Origin: Actinostola sp. cb2023
Taxonomy: Eukaryota; Cnidaria; Anthozoa; Actiniaria; Actinostolidae
Direction: 5' to 3'
Assembly: GCA_033675265.1 (NCBI GenBank)
Contig: JAUJYZ010000245.1
Coordinates: 30,001-94,000, forward strand
DNA: 64,000 bases
Every line of letters starts with the position of its first letter. Positions within the stretch are counted from its first letter, which is position 1. Of this stretch, positions 21,379-31,822 are shown piece by piece. A program made the translations under genes and the position numbers. A model generated the notes under the pieces. The model was not told where the DNA came from. It did not search any database and saw nothing but the letters and a program-made list of their open reading frames with translations.

Positions 21379-24300
21379 TCATCATCATCATAATATCCTA
21401 TTAAAAAATTAATGATTTCTATATTGATGATAATGATCTCTGATGCGCATAAAAGTTTATGTACCACTTAGTAATAGGTAAGGTAGGTAGGTAGGTTTAT
21501 TTAAACTCGAAGTATATAATGAGACTCATTTACAATATATTCGAGACAATCTAGATAAAAATAAATATAGATGATAATTGAGAGAGAGTTAAGCGAAGTT
21601 AATAGAGTAATATGGAATAACAATATAAAGCTTATTAAATGATATAGAAATTTACCATGTACTTTAATATGAAATAGTGTTCCAACACAATACGTTAAGG
21701 AAGAGAGAGATTTGGAGGCTCTTATTTTATTAATTAGTACCCCATTTGGAAAGAGAGAAAAAAAGAAAAAGAGAGAATGAATGGATGAATGAATGAATGA
21801 GAGAGATAGAGAATTGAAACACAAAAACTCAGTTTCTATTTTTACCTGCTGTTTTCGTAATTCCATTCTTTCTGTATCGGGTCAATTCTTTTATTTTTGT
21901 TCGAACTTCTCTCTCCCCTTCAAATGATATGCAAAACAAGTCAGCCAAAAACAATATCATGCAATACCAGCATTGATTTGCAACATTGCATGACATAATA
22001 TTGTTTACAGTACATACGTAGGTGATCATTCTGGAATTCCTCCCATTCCTTTGGTGTTTTGAATCTTGCAAATGATCTAGTGGCATCCCTAAACTCCCTG
22101 CAAGCAACAATGTCATCAAATTACACGGACCCTTACATGCAAATAATTATAATTTAAAACTGAAGGGGTCTAGGCAAGAACAGTGTGATCAAAACCAAAC
22201 TTCTCCCACATCATTCAAAGAGCCTGGAGGGAATTTAGATTTTTGTTTCTTCAGCATTAGCAAGATGATTCTAAGGCCAACCAAGTGGTCAGGATTATAT
22301 CATCAGCTGCAATGTACATTTTGTACCTGTCTTCTTTACAGTATCTTCTCCTTAGAGCTGCAAATAAACACAAGGAATATATCCATAAATATACAAAGAA
22401 AATACAAATATGCATGTACACATTGTATAGTCTCAGTAAATTAAGCACTGTCATGGTTCGCATTACTGGAAGCAAATCATCAAATGGTGGCTTATTCTTA
22501 ACCATCAAAACCCATCAACATGGTCAAACGTATTTATATACATACATTTACACTGTATGTCAATGTACGGTACATGTAGATAGAGTAAGGGACCGTAGAG
22601 GGAAGCCTGTTTACATGTATCTCAAATACAAACTGATATCCATCGGATTTGGACAGCTTGGATTTACAGTAGACCTCGCTATTTTGAACCCCCAACATTT
22701 GAACTCTTTTTTTTGTCGCTTGAGTGACATTCAAGATACAGTACTACATGTGATGTATTATACACGTACATTTACATGTACAAGTGGCCAGTCTCTATAT
22801 GGACATTATAATACCAACCTATGATTTTGTGCTTGCTGGCAATAAGACCATGTTGTCTTGCAATACTGTAACACAACATCAAACACATTATATATTATAA
22901 CCTGTATTATTAATGTATTGGAAAAAGCTATGACATTTTGCAACAAAGATTGCTGATAGTAAGAATAATATCACAGAGATTTACCGGTAATCTCTTTTTA
23001 ATGCTTAAATTAATGCATTTAATTTTGATACAGCAATGATGGACTTACTCTTTTCTTGTTTGTCTCTCCTTCAACCTTCTTAAGTACATATCAACGAGAG
23101 CTGCTTTCAAATCTACAAAAGGAATAACATATTTCAATTGGTTCTTTGAGTTGATTAGGTAGCTAAGAGTGCAATCATGGTCTTTGATTACATGTACTTT
23201 CACAATGTTGTGGTAGCCACCTTCTGGAGGAACCAGTGGATATTCAATGTATAATGGCTGTAAGCACATTGTGTTTTACATCTTAATATTTTTCAATGTT
23301 CATGTGACAACAAGATGACCAACAGTAGAGCAGATATTGTATGAGAGCATAAAACTTATGGCACAGACATGCTGTGACCTTGCCGTTCTAATCACCTGTT
23401 TCAAGGTCATCGTCATCTTTACAAAACTGAAGACCACTGATTAGAGTTTCAGCGTCATTGTCATATTCCTTTGTATAAAAAAAATGAAAGGTTAGAGCTT
23501 CTGGCGGCAGTATTTTGGGTTCAGGGGAGGAGACTTTACTTTTACTTGCCAGGAGTATAAATGGGTAACGTGTACTTGAAGCAAATACATGTACATGTAC
23601 CTATTATCAAGGAAACCTACATTTATGTAATTAAATGTTTGGATGTACCAAGTGATGGATCAGCATTTCATCAAGGGGGAGTACATGCTTGTTATGGAAA
23701 CCGGAAATAGGGGCACCCAAGAATAACTTTATTCAGACTGCACATACCTTGTCAAATGTACATTGTAAACTAACCACTATACATGTATACATACACTGTA
23801 CCTTTTCAAAGTCATCTCTTAAAGGCATGTAGCCAAGTTCTGTTTGCTCAGCAGTATTCATTTCTACTTGCTCAGGTGGGTTAAGAAGCGTTGGAGACAG
23901 TACACCTTTTCAACATCAAAAACAATAAATATATATTAACTACAGGGTACACGTACAATTACATCATACAATTAAGTTTCTATAAAAAAGAGTAGTACCC
24001 CAAGTTAAGGGTGTGGTCTCACCTCCTTCTGATGCTGTATGGTCCACAATCTTATCCTTGAATGACTCTACGCTTGCTACAAGAGATTAAAGTTCTGAAT
24101 TATAGAATTGTCAATACAGTAAATTTGTTATTTAGTGTCCTGGGTGCTTGCTGCATTTTGAGGGTTTTAGAGGGGGACACTTATAAGTTAGAAAAGAGGC
24201 ACTATGACATGAGATATGAGACATCAGGCATGAGGTGTCTTGCCTGGAACCCTTTTACTATAATCCAATCTCTCTGAGATGGACACCTTGCTGAACCGGA

Positions 24301-27049
24301 CAGCAAAAGTTGGTCCCAAGGGTGTCTGGCTTAGAGAGAGTTTATGATTACTTTCTCATTTTTCCAACACACCTTTTCCAACATTTCCATGGACATATAC
24401 TTCATTATAATGTTCTGCTGTTTCTATAACATACAAGATTAATCAGTAGATGCTCATATACATTTATATTCATATACAGTCATTTGCAAAAATTCTGGCC
24501 GCTACGAAATATCAATATATCAATATATCGGGTGCATTATGGGTAATTAAATAATCGAAAATTTTAAAGTGTACATGTATACTGGTACAAATAAATTATT
24601 TCGATGGCTACCTACCTATTGCAGTTTTTGTCCCAATGTGGTCGGCAATATCATCCCTAATAATAATATTGATTCATTTATTACCAATGACTTCTAACTA
24701 ATACTTAATAGGCTCTTACGACGTACGTATATGATCATGACGTACATGTACATGTACATGTATGTATGAGGTGATTACTGTGTGACATGTGTGCATATAT
24801 GACCACCTATTTCTGTCTTGACCTGAAACAATACAATGTCTCGATCACTATGTTGGAACATGATTGGCTATTAATGGTGACAGAAGAAATCAGAAATTAT
24901 TTTGAGGGTGATGCTGATTGTCATCATCATCATAGAGTCATTTTCATATGAGTGGGAAACCTACAGTGTACGACACAGAATTACAGTCACGGTACAGAAT
25001 CTATTCAACCAAGTACAGCGTGCAAAATCATTGTCAACCAATCAGAATGCTTGGGCACGGTCACCGCACAGCATGGTCATCACACGGCACACAGCATGGC
25101 ACACAGTCACCGCACGGCACACAGTCACCGCACGGCACACAGTCACCGCACGGTACACAGTCACCGCACGGCATGGTCACCGCACGATAAGGCCACTGCT
25201 CCATACAGTCACTGCACGGCATGGTCACCGCACGGTATGGTCATCACATGGCACACAGTCACCATGCACACAGTTATACGGTCACCACACGGCACGGTCA
25301 CCGCACGGCGTGAACCATCACTACTTTCCACTCATACGAAAACGACTCTAATAGTAAATATTGATAATGATGATGGTGATAATCAAACACACAAATACCA
25401 GTTTCCAAATCCATGTTGTTCTATTGCGTCTAAAAGAAGAGCCTCTTCTTCAGCAGACCACTCCTCAGAGAATAATGGGAAAGAACCTCCATCCTAACGA
25501 AAAAAATGACAAAACTTTCTCTTTTAAAAACTTAACATTATGACCACAAAAAATCATGACCCCTGTAGGATTAGCCTGCGTAGCAAGCGTTTCTTTTGGG
25601 GGAAATTAAAAGGCGAAAAAGTTGTTTTTGATACAAAAAAGTTGTTTTGGGATAGCTGTGTTTCAGTTTTGGCCGCGCGAAACCTAAGACGAGTGCAAAA
25701 AGCTGGAATTAGGGGGAGGGGAGAGGAGGGGAGGAAACGCTTGCTAACAAACTCCAGGTTTTTGAAAACCGCCCCTTTTACCTTTCAATAAGAACTGTCA
25801 AATTCCGACCAATCATATTCCCCCACCGAATGTAAACAAACGTCAGTACATATAGTTTCGAGTGCAATTTGGAAGAAATGTGAACTCGTGGGTTTTCAAA
25901 GAGCTCAAATTTAACAAAACATTAGGAGTATTTCACTGAAAAACACCAAATTTCTGAAGAAAACAAACCCAGCGTGCGCTCAATGGCGACGTGATGATAG
26001 CGACAATAGCGCGCGCACTTCAACTACAATTTTATTCAAAAACACAACAGAATCCTCAACTTTCTTGCCATTTTCTTCACCATTCTTGTTCTTTTTCATC
26101 AAAAATCCATAGTTCCTCGGTGTATCGCAATGTTTTCAACACCAAAGTCGAGGAAACGTTTGATTTTAAGATTGTTTTAGGTTCAGTTCACTGTCGAGCT
26201 AGAAATACCTCGCTTCACACACTTTCTTGTCAAACCGGTTTTCAAACAAGTTATGTAGTAAAAATACTGGGAAGCCATTCTAGTGTAACGCTTGTCACGT
26301 ATCGCACCAATCAGAGAGCTCCGTTCGTCCACGAACGGGGTTTTCAAAAACCTGGGGTTTGTTAGCAAGCGTTTCCTTCCCTCCTCTCCCCCTCCCCCTA
26401 ATTCCGGCTTTTTGCACTCGACTTAGGTTTCGCGCAGCCAAAACGGAATTTTCGTATCAAAAACAACATTTTCGCCCTTCAATTTCCCCCAAAAGAAACG
26501 CTTGCTACGCAGGCTACTGTAGGATTGACCTCCCCACCCCCCTCCCCCTCAACCTCGTCCCCCCTGACATTATATATGCTCTCATGTAACATGTTTTTCA
26601 AAATGGTCGATTTTAAAATAATTGAAGGAAAATTTGAACAAAAATCCAAGGACTTCAAAAACAACGTATCATGCAATGGTCACGTGACTTACGATTAATT
26701 GGTATTTATGCTCTCGCTTATGTTCGCCCATTTCGGCTCCACAACAGAAACACTGGAATAAAAACAACAAATCAATCGTTTTTACGCTTTGAATATTATG
26801 CGTATCTGTCAAATGTCAGCCTCGCTCACCTGTAAACATAAATCGAAGTCCGTACATTCGGCGCACCGCACGCGAAGCAGAGTACAGTCAGATTGGCAAT
26901 AATTACAGTGGTATTCTGTTCAAATAAAAGGTTGACGATGGAGAACGTTAGAAAAACAAACAATAAACATATTAATTCGAAAAGAAAGGGGAAACGATCG
27001 AGTAAAAGGTCGTAATTTGTGAAAATGTTTACGAACCGTTGGCCGCCAT
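16815..27049 (-). CDS. TADA2B: Transcriptional adapter 2-beta (SAGA complex subunit), 20 coding exons
   Basis: The product is a nuclear subunit of the SAGA histone acetyltransferase module. Exons, from the start: 27037-27049, 26830-26915, 26693-26752, 25399-25493, 24616-24656, 24373-24423, 24023-24076, 23802-23905, 23396-23468, 23049-23112, 22819-22865, 22327-22357, 22018-22097, 21846-21917, 21259-21323, 21109-21155, 20609-20640, 20064-20134, 18746-18808, 16815-16937. They sum to 1272 bp, 423 aa, close to human TADA2B (420), with every phase matching. ZZ zinc finger is at residues 6-53 (YHCNYC, VRCAEC, DLCLQCFCCG), SANT at about 60-115 (EEWSAEEEALLLDAIEQHG, GNW), a middle region with LGYMPLRDD and AETLISGL, and a SWIRM domain at about 340-423 (CFDLLSTRE, LKESGWIP). 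Exon 1 is tiny (MAAN plus one base) and is the least certain. A poly(A) signal lies at 16747-16752. Introns hold two large minisatellites and several MITEs. Confidence 0.95.
16966..18728. repeat. 18-bp minisatellite, about 98 copies, in last TADA2B intron
   Basis: The unit is CTAGGTAACACACATGGC with common variants at three positions (CAC/CGC/TAC, GGCC/GGTC). Since 18 is divisible by three and few stops arise, it creates long spurious ORFs on both strands (HGLGNT, LPRPCV and CYLGHV repeats). It lies wholly between coding exons 19 and 20 of TADA2B, so it is intronic. The 3' half shows a higher-order period of three units. Confidence 0.97.
18885..19990. repeat. 47-bp minisatellite, about 23 copies, in TADA2B intron 18
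   Basis: The unit contains CTATATATAGCATTTTACAG and GGAATCCCCATTTACATTAG. Later copies carry short insertions (TACATGTATATA). It lies between coding exons 18 (20064-20134) and 19 (18746-18808). Confidence 0.95.
20237..20404. mobile_element. MITE in TADA2B intron 17
   Basis: Ends CAGGGCCGTAGTACGG and GTGACTACGGCCCTG are imperfect inverted copies, with GTCCAGTTT/AAACTGG and CCGGACCACT blocks inside. No coding capacity. Confidence 0.6.
20455..20595. mobile_element. Family G MITE, copy 1
   Basis: Inverted repeat: the left block ATCAAAATCCAAATTCTCC pairs with GGAGAATTTAGATTTTGAT around a loop with AAAGAGCCTGAA. Related copies are at about 22160-22245 (half) and 30161-30286. Confidence 0.65.
20826..20965. 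mobile_element. Inverted repeat, probable MITE, in TADA2B intron 16
   Basis: GTCTCATCATATATTCATTTTG at the left pairs with CAAAACGAATATGATGAGAC at the right, and TATTGTGCACGTGGAGC pairs with GCTCCACATACACAATA inside. Confidence 0.6.
22160..22245. repeat. Family G MITE, partial copy
   Basis: Shares GTGATCAAAACCAAACTTCTCC, AAAGAGCCTGGAGG and AATTTAGATTTTTG blocks with 20455-20595. It lies in TADA2B intron 12. Confidence 0.5.
24935..25348. mobile_element. Family E MITE, copy 2, with an inner 18-bp array
   Basis: Ends GAGTCATTTTCATATGAGTG and CACTCATACGAAAACGACTC are inverted and bordered by TA. The interior is a tandem array of CACAGTCACCGCACGGCA-type units (about 25060-25315), which produces histidine-rich spurious ORFs. 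It sits in TADA2B intron 4. Confidence 0.75.
25572..26516. mobile_element. MULE-like fold-back with 9-bp target duplication, in TADA2B intron 3
   Basis: Termini are TAGCCTGCGTAGCAAGCG and CGCTTGCTACGCAGGCTA. The 9-bp sequence CTGTAGGAT flanks both ends (25563-25571 and 26517-26525). Inner blocks AACGCTTGCTAACAAA and TTTGTTAGCAAGCGTT also pair. The interior (25991-26365) has an open frame with no recognised domain. The 945-bp size and 9-bp duplication fit a Mutator-type non-autonomous element. Confidence 0.8.
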
Positions 27050-27420
27050 TTTTGTTTTGCAGCGCTAATTTATACTGCGCATGTCCGTATAGCTATCCCA
27101 TAGTTCCATGGATACAAGTAAAGGTCGCCATTCTTTATAATTATAGAGCATAAAACCAAGGTAAAAAACACCAATATTATCTTAATTTCCATGAATCCAG
27201 ATTGGATGATAATTCTGTAATAACCTCTTATAAATTTTCTGCTAATAATACATTTGTACAACAACACAATATTTTATTAATCACAGAAAACTCTTTGAAA
27301 CGGTATATTTTAACCTTCAGTTGATTGTCGATCTTTCTAAAACAGCGTCTTCAACGTTTGTTTGCCATTCAGGAGGCGGTCCTGGAGGCGTTGTATACGT
27401 ATATCATATGGCACGTATTA

Positions 27421-27640
27421 GAGTCGTTTTCGTATGAGTGGGAAGTACATGTAGTTACGGTACGGTTCGTGCCGTGCGGTGACCGTATCGCGCCATCATC
27501 GTGCGGTATCCAAGCATTGTGATTGGTTGAGCAATGATTTTGCACGCTGTGATTGGTTGAATACAATGTCTTCCGACTTCGATTCCGTACCGTGACCGTA
27601 ACTCCGTACCGTAGGTTTCCCACTCATACGAAAACGACTC
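27421..27640. mobile_element. Family E MITE, copy 3 (intact ends)
   Basis: Ends GAGTCGTTTTCGTATGAGTG and CACTCATACGAAAACGACTC are perfect inverted copies bordered by TA on each side. Inside, ACGGTACGG/CCGTACCGT and TGTGATTGGTTGA blocks repeat. Confidence 0.8.
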
Positions 27641-27700
27641 TATGCATTACCATTACCATCCCCCCCTCGATGATGGGGGAGGGGAAATATAATAATAATA

Positions 27701-27701
27701 A

Positions 27702-27742
<41 letters not shown>
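27701..27742. repeat. Poly-G tract upstream of the aminotransferase
   Basis: About 42 consecutive G residues about 200 bp before the aminotransferase start codon, a potential quadruplex and a likely site of assembly or length uncertainty. Confidence 0.9.
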
Positions 27743-27743
<1 letters not shown>

Positions 27744-27945
27744 GGGGGAATGATTAATTAATTCACCTACATTGGAACATTGCATATTCTAGCTTACAAA
27801 GTTATTATTACACTTTGCATGCCATCGTATGTGGAAGAGCACTTTGTGTACAAAGTTTTTTCTCATAATTATATATTTTAGGTGATTATCTCAATTTCCA
27901 CTGATTTCATTTCACTATAGCTATACTGCAGGATACTGGTAAGTC

Positions 27946-29172
27946 ATGACAACTGCCTTTAGTCACTGGAGAGACCAAGATATCAAACATCTAGGAGTTG
28001 GAGCACCTGATGAGTCCCTACTAAAGGCATGTTTTGACATAATTACTGTGGCTACTAAGGCTTTGAAAGAGAGCGGCGACACGGACTGTCTACAGTATGG
28101 ACCCAATTTAGGAGACCAAGAAGCCTTGAAGGAGCTTGCTAAGTTCTTAAGTCATGAACTAAAGGATGAAGTGAAGTATGAGAATCTCATGTTCAGTGGT
28201 GGAGCCTCTCAAGGTCTAAAGTTTCTTCTACATGCTTTCTTTAACAAGGGTGATGTGGCAGTAGCCGAAGACCCTACATATTTTATAGGATTAATTACCA
28301 TGAAGAAAGATGTTGGTCTTAATGTTTTCCCTGTGTCCACTCAAGAAGATGGATTAGATGTCGATGAGTTGGATAAAGTTCTGACAAAGCAGATTGATAA
28401 AGAAAATATGCTAGCAGCCAAGAAACTGTACTGGGCAGTTGTTTATGTTATCCCAACCTTTAACAACCCCAGAGGAACCGTATTGAGTGAGGAAAAAAGT
28501 CAAAAGCTGATTCAAGTGTTGCGTAAGCACAGAGCCCTAGCCATCTGTGATGATGTATATAATCTGAATTACTTCATGGACGACAAGCCCCCATTTGTCA
28601 CTCCATCGCCAAAGAGACTTTTTGCATATGACAAAGAAACTGATGCAGACTACCAAGGCAATGTCATTTCTAATGGTAGCTTCTCAAAATTCATGGGTCC
28701 TGGACTTCGTTTGGGATGGGTCGAGGCACCAAAACATGTCCTGTCCATATTTAATGAGTCAGGGTATGTTTGTAGTGGTGGCTCATTTAACCATTACACT
28801 TCGTGTGTGATCCGTGAAGCCTTGAAACTTGGCTTGGTTTCTAAGCATCTCCACATGGTGAGAGAAGTTTATCACTCTCGGATGACAGCCCTGTGTGATG
28901 CTGTGGATGAGTTTCTACCCTCAGCCAAATACACCAGACCTAAAGGAGGGTATTTCATTTGGCTAACGTTTCCAGAATCAGTCGACACTGAAAAAGTCCT
29001 GGAAGTCTGCAAGGTGAAGTACAAAGTGACAGCTCCTCACGGCAAAAAGTTTTCATGCATTGGCAACTTCAAAAATTGTACAAGGCTAACCTTTGCACAT
29101 TTCCATGAAAATGTACTTCGTGAGTGCATTCAAAAAATTGGCATGGCCATGGCAGAAGTCTACAAAGATTAA
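27946..29172 (+). CDS. PLP-dependent class I/II aminotransferase, intronless
   Basis: A 408-aa fold-type I aminotransferase resembling the yeast YER152C / 2-aminoadipate-aminotransferase-like group (also the C-terminal half of MocR regulators). Visible motifs are the phosphate-binding SGGASQG (residues 84-90), the IPTFNNPRG block (169-177), the CDDVYNLNY block carrying the PLP-contacting Asp and Tyr (201-209), the Schiff-base lysine in SNGSFSKF (K248) and the substrate-carboxylate arginine near the end in NCTRLTF. The reading frame is complete and uninterrupted in one exon, unlike all other genes here. The substrate cannot be read from sequence. No targeting peptide is obvious. A poly(A) signal is at 29378-29383. 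It converges on COX7A2L. Confidence 0.9.
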   Translation: MTTAFSHWRDQDIKHLGVGAPDESLLKACFDIITVATKALKESGDTDCLQYGPNLGDQEALKELAKFLSHELKDEVKYENLMFSGGASQGLKFLLHAFFNKGDVAVAEDPTYFIGLITMKKDVGLNVFPVSTQEDGLDVDELDKVLTKQIDKENMLAAKKLYWAVVYVIPTFNNPRGTVLSEEKSQKLIQVLRKHRALAICDDVYNLNYFMDDKPPFVTPSPKRLFAYDKETDADYQGNVISNGSFSKFMGPGLRLGWVEAPKHVLSIFNESGYVCSGGSFNHYTSCVIREALKLGLVSKHLHMVREVYHSRMTALCDAVDEFLPSAKYTRPKGGYFIWLTFPESVDTEKVLEVCKVKYKVTAPHGKKFSCIGNFKNCTRLTFAHFHENVLRECIQKIGMAMAEVYKD

Positions 29173-29602
29173 GCCCTCGTGTCACAGTCCAAAATTGTTG
29201 ATTTTTTTTAAAAAACTTGCCATTGATGTGTGATTACTTGAAAATTATGTAATGTAACAGTAATGTACATATAGTATGTACTATTCATTTAAGAAAAATT
29301 AAATGAGATTTCTTTAAAAAGATAAAAAGGTGACGGCATGTCTGGGGCTTCGGTAACTTGTAATGCATGAAATACTTAATAAACAATAATTATGAAATTT
29401 TATTAAATTAAATAAAATAAAAAGCCATTTTTGTAATTATCACTATGAAGTCTTTATTTTACACAAATTTTTACAATAATTATTTTTGAAAGCAGACTCC
29501 ATGTCAAGGATACCACACTCAAATTTGAAGTGAAATTAAAACATCACAATATGCAATTGATATCCAAAAAAATTATATTGTACATGTATCTCATCTCTGT
29601 CT

Positions 29603-31822
29603 TCATTTCTTCTTTTTCATTTTCCCTAATGCCATTTGCCCTACTGAAAAGAATGTATATGACAATCCAACAAGTGTTAGAGCCATGATTCCTCTATACA
29701 GCATTACATCCTTGGGACCTTTTCCTATATGTATTGGAGCATGACTAGCCTGAAAAGAATTACAGTAAGATGACATCAAGAGCAGATTCACAATGAGTGT
29801 TTATCACGTAATTTCAAAACTCATAGGACGAAAAATGATTATCATGGCTGGAAAGAGCTCGTTGAAATTAGTAAAAATGTGAAGTTTAGAAAAGATCGCT
29901 TCACAAATTGCGAAGATATGAATTTTCAAAAATCGAAATTTTATATGAAAACCTTTGGAAATTTACGCTTGGAGGCAACTCTTGCCTCCAACAAAGGTTT
30001 TCATACAAAATTTCGATTTTTGAAAATTCATAACTTCGCAATTTGTGAAGCGATCTTTTCCAAACTTCACATTTTTACTAATTTCAACGAGCTCTTTCCA
30101 GTTATGATAATCATTTTTTTGTCCTATGAGTTTTGATATTACATGATAAACCCTCATTAAAGGGCTCCCTTCCCTGCAAGAGCATCATACATGTAACTCT
30201 GATCAAACTCACATTCTCTGAATTTCAAAGGAGAGTTTGGGTATTGATCACAAGTCACTTACTCTGTTCTTGCAGGGACCCCCATAATTATTATAAGCCT
30301 TTCTGAGGTTCTATCATGTCAGGCCAGGAAAAGTTCTTACAAAATTGAGAGAATGATCATTTTATATTTGTAGCAAGACTTCCATCACCATGTCTGACCA
30401 GACCAAACATTTGCCAGTCAAAACATCTAAGCTGTCAGAAAAAAACAATGTCTAACTGGCATTATTGGTGTGTTTGCAGTTGCAGCATAGCATATGTACC
30501 ATGATGTTTATCAGTCATACAATTGAATCTATTCTAGTATATATTGAGTTTGAACAAACATCATGAAAGGTGGCTCGGACAGCATTTGTGTGTCTCCTTC
30601 ACCATAGAGCAGATTTTGTATGACTGTTAAAAGCCACAGCGCACTGTTATGGTACACTATTATGGCATATACTGTCATGGCATACTGTTATGACATACAT
30701 GTACTGTTACAGCACACTGTTATGGCACACTGCTATAGCACGCTGTACCGAAAACAATTTCAGACAGAAACTATAAACATGCCATTTTTGGCATACAAAA
30801 AGGTATGTGCCACAGGTTCCCACACATGATAAAGGATGTTATATTAGGACAAGGATAATGGTGTAAAACCATAGGCCCCTTCTTCCTTGGGCCATTTCCT
30901 GGTTTTTTTAAATATATTGAGAATTTATTACAGTAATGTGCATGTAAGTTTAAGTCTTTAAAGCTTAATATAGCGGAAGTTATTTAAGCTTATAAGCTTA
31001 AAGTGTATATATGGCCAAAAAAATTATTTTGGAAATCGAGCCTTTATGAAGTAAATAATGGGGTGGTGTAGTAGTTTCTTGGATTGGGCTTCACATTTAT
31101 GAGTTATAGATTTTTGAAATCTCAATATGCTAATTTGGTGACGTGAATTCGGGAATTTGTTAATTATAACTTATATATATATTTCAAGTAGTACTTTTTT
31201 TCTGAAATAGGAAAAAAGTTCATAAAACTATTTCTATAAACTGTGGAAAGATATCGCAAGTTTAGAAATGCCAGTAATTTACACAAAGGCGTTTTTGTAT
31301 AATAAATGATGACTGAATTTACGTCATCTGATTTGCATATTGAGAATTCAAACCTCTGTAACTCACAAATGCGAAGCCCAAACCAGGAAACTACTACACC
31401 ACCCCATTATTTACTTCATAAAGAATCGATTTCCAAAATAAAAATTTTGGGCCATAACTTATTATATACACTTTAATAATGATGATAATACCTGAAACAA
31501 TTTTTGATTTTTTGCTATCCGATTAAGCAATTCAAAACTTCCTCCTCTGCCGCTGGTTACAGGGTCTATGGCCTGTGCACTTCCTGAAGCTTTTGCTGTG
31601 CTAAAACCCTAAAAATATAAACAAAAAAAACATTAACTAACTGAGTAGTGAGTAACTTACGTCATGTAGAAATGGTCTGTAGAAATATTCGCCCGTAATA
31701 CAAAAGCAATAGATTAGTCTCTGTATTACAAGCATATTGAATTTATTTACCTGTGGTTGATATGATGCTTGAGCTTCAGAAGCTACTAGTTTACCAGTGA
31801 ATGAATTATGTTTGTAAAACAT
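29603..31822 (-). CDS. COX7A2L: COX7A2L / SCAF1-like respiratory supercomplex factor
   Basis: Three exons, 31751-31822, 31492-31608 and 29603-29749, all joined in phase 0, giving 111 aa (human COX7A2L has 114). The start MFYKHNSFTGKL and the YQPQGF segment match the COX7A2L N-terminus, rather than the short presequence of COX7A1/A2. The C-terminal part has NQKLFQA, PIHIGKGP, the MLYRGIMALTLVG transmembrane helix and a lysine-rich tail. Family members act in the mitochondrial inner membrane as a complex IV subunit variant that links complexes III and IV. The minus-strand poly(A) signal is at 29453-29458. Intron 2 holds three MITEs. Confidence 0.92.
29792..30158. mobile_element. Family B MITE, copy 2 (complete)
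   Basis: A fold-back of about 367 bp: TGAGTGTTTATCACGTAATT at the left, with ATTACATGATAAACCCTCA at the right. The arms meet at GGAGGCAACTCTTGCCTCC. It lies in COX7A2L intron 2. Confidence 0.85.
30161..30286. mobile_element. Family G MITE, copy 3
   Basis: Directly follows the family B copy. It shares the GATCAAACTCACATTCTC ... GAGAGTTTGGGTATTGATCA layout with 20455-20595, and ends in CTTGCAGGGACCCCC, inverted to GGGCTCCCTTCCCTGCAAG. Confidence 0.6.
30985..31480. mobile_element. Family A MITE, copy 2
   Basis: Arms pair through GGGGTGGTGTAGTAGTTTC / GAAACTACTACACCACCCC and TTTGAAATCTCAATATGC / GCATATTGAGAATTCAAA. The inner arms match the family A copy at 10709-11210. It ends about 12 bp before COX7A2L exon 2 splice donor, in intron 2. 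Confidence 0.75.

Larger units (their letters stand above)
27050..27945. promoter_or_regulatory. Divergent intergenic region, TADA2B (-) and aminotransferase (+)
   Basis: About 900 bp separate the two start codons. It must hold the TADA2B promoter and probably the aminotransferase promoter. It contains a family E MITE and a poly-G tract, so these elements lie in or next to regulatory DNA. A splice-acceptor-like CTATACTGCAG at about 27921-27931, just before the aminotransferase start, suggests an upstream non-coding exon. Confidence 0.5.

Noticed and set aside
22285..22824. 179-codon ORF on the plus strand
   Set aside because: It is antisense across TADA2B exons 12 and 11 (partly) and an intron, low complexity, with no domain.
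25991..26365. 124-codon ORF with HCRARN
   Set aside because: It is inside a non-autonomous fold-back in TADA2B intron 3, with no recognisable domain and no homologue I can name.
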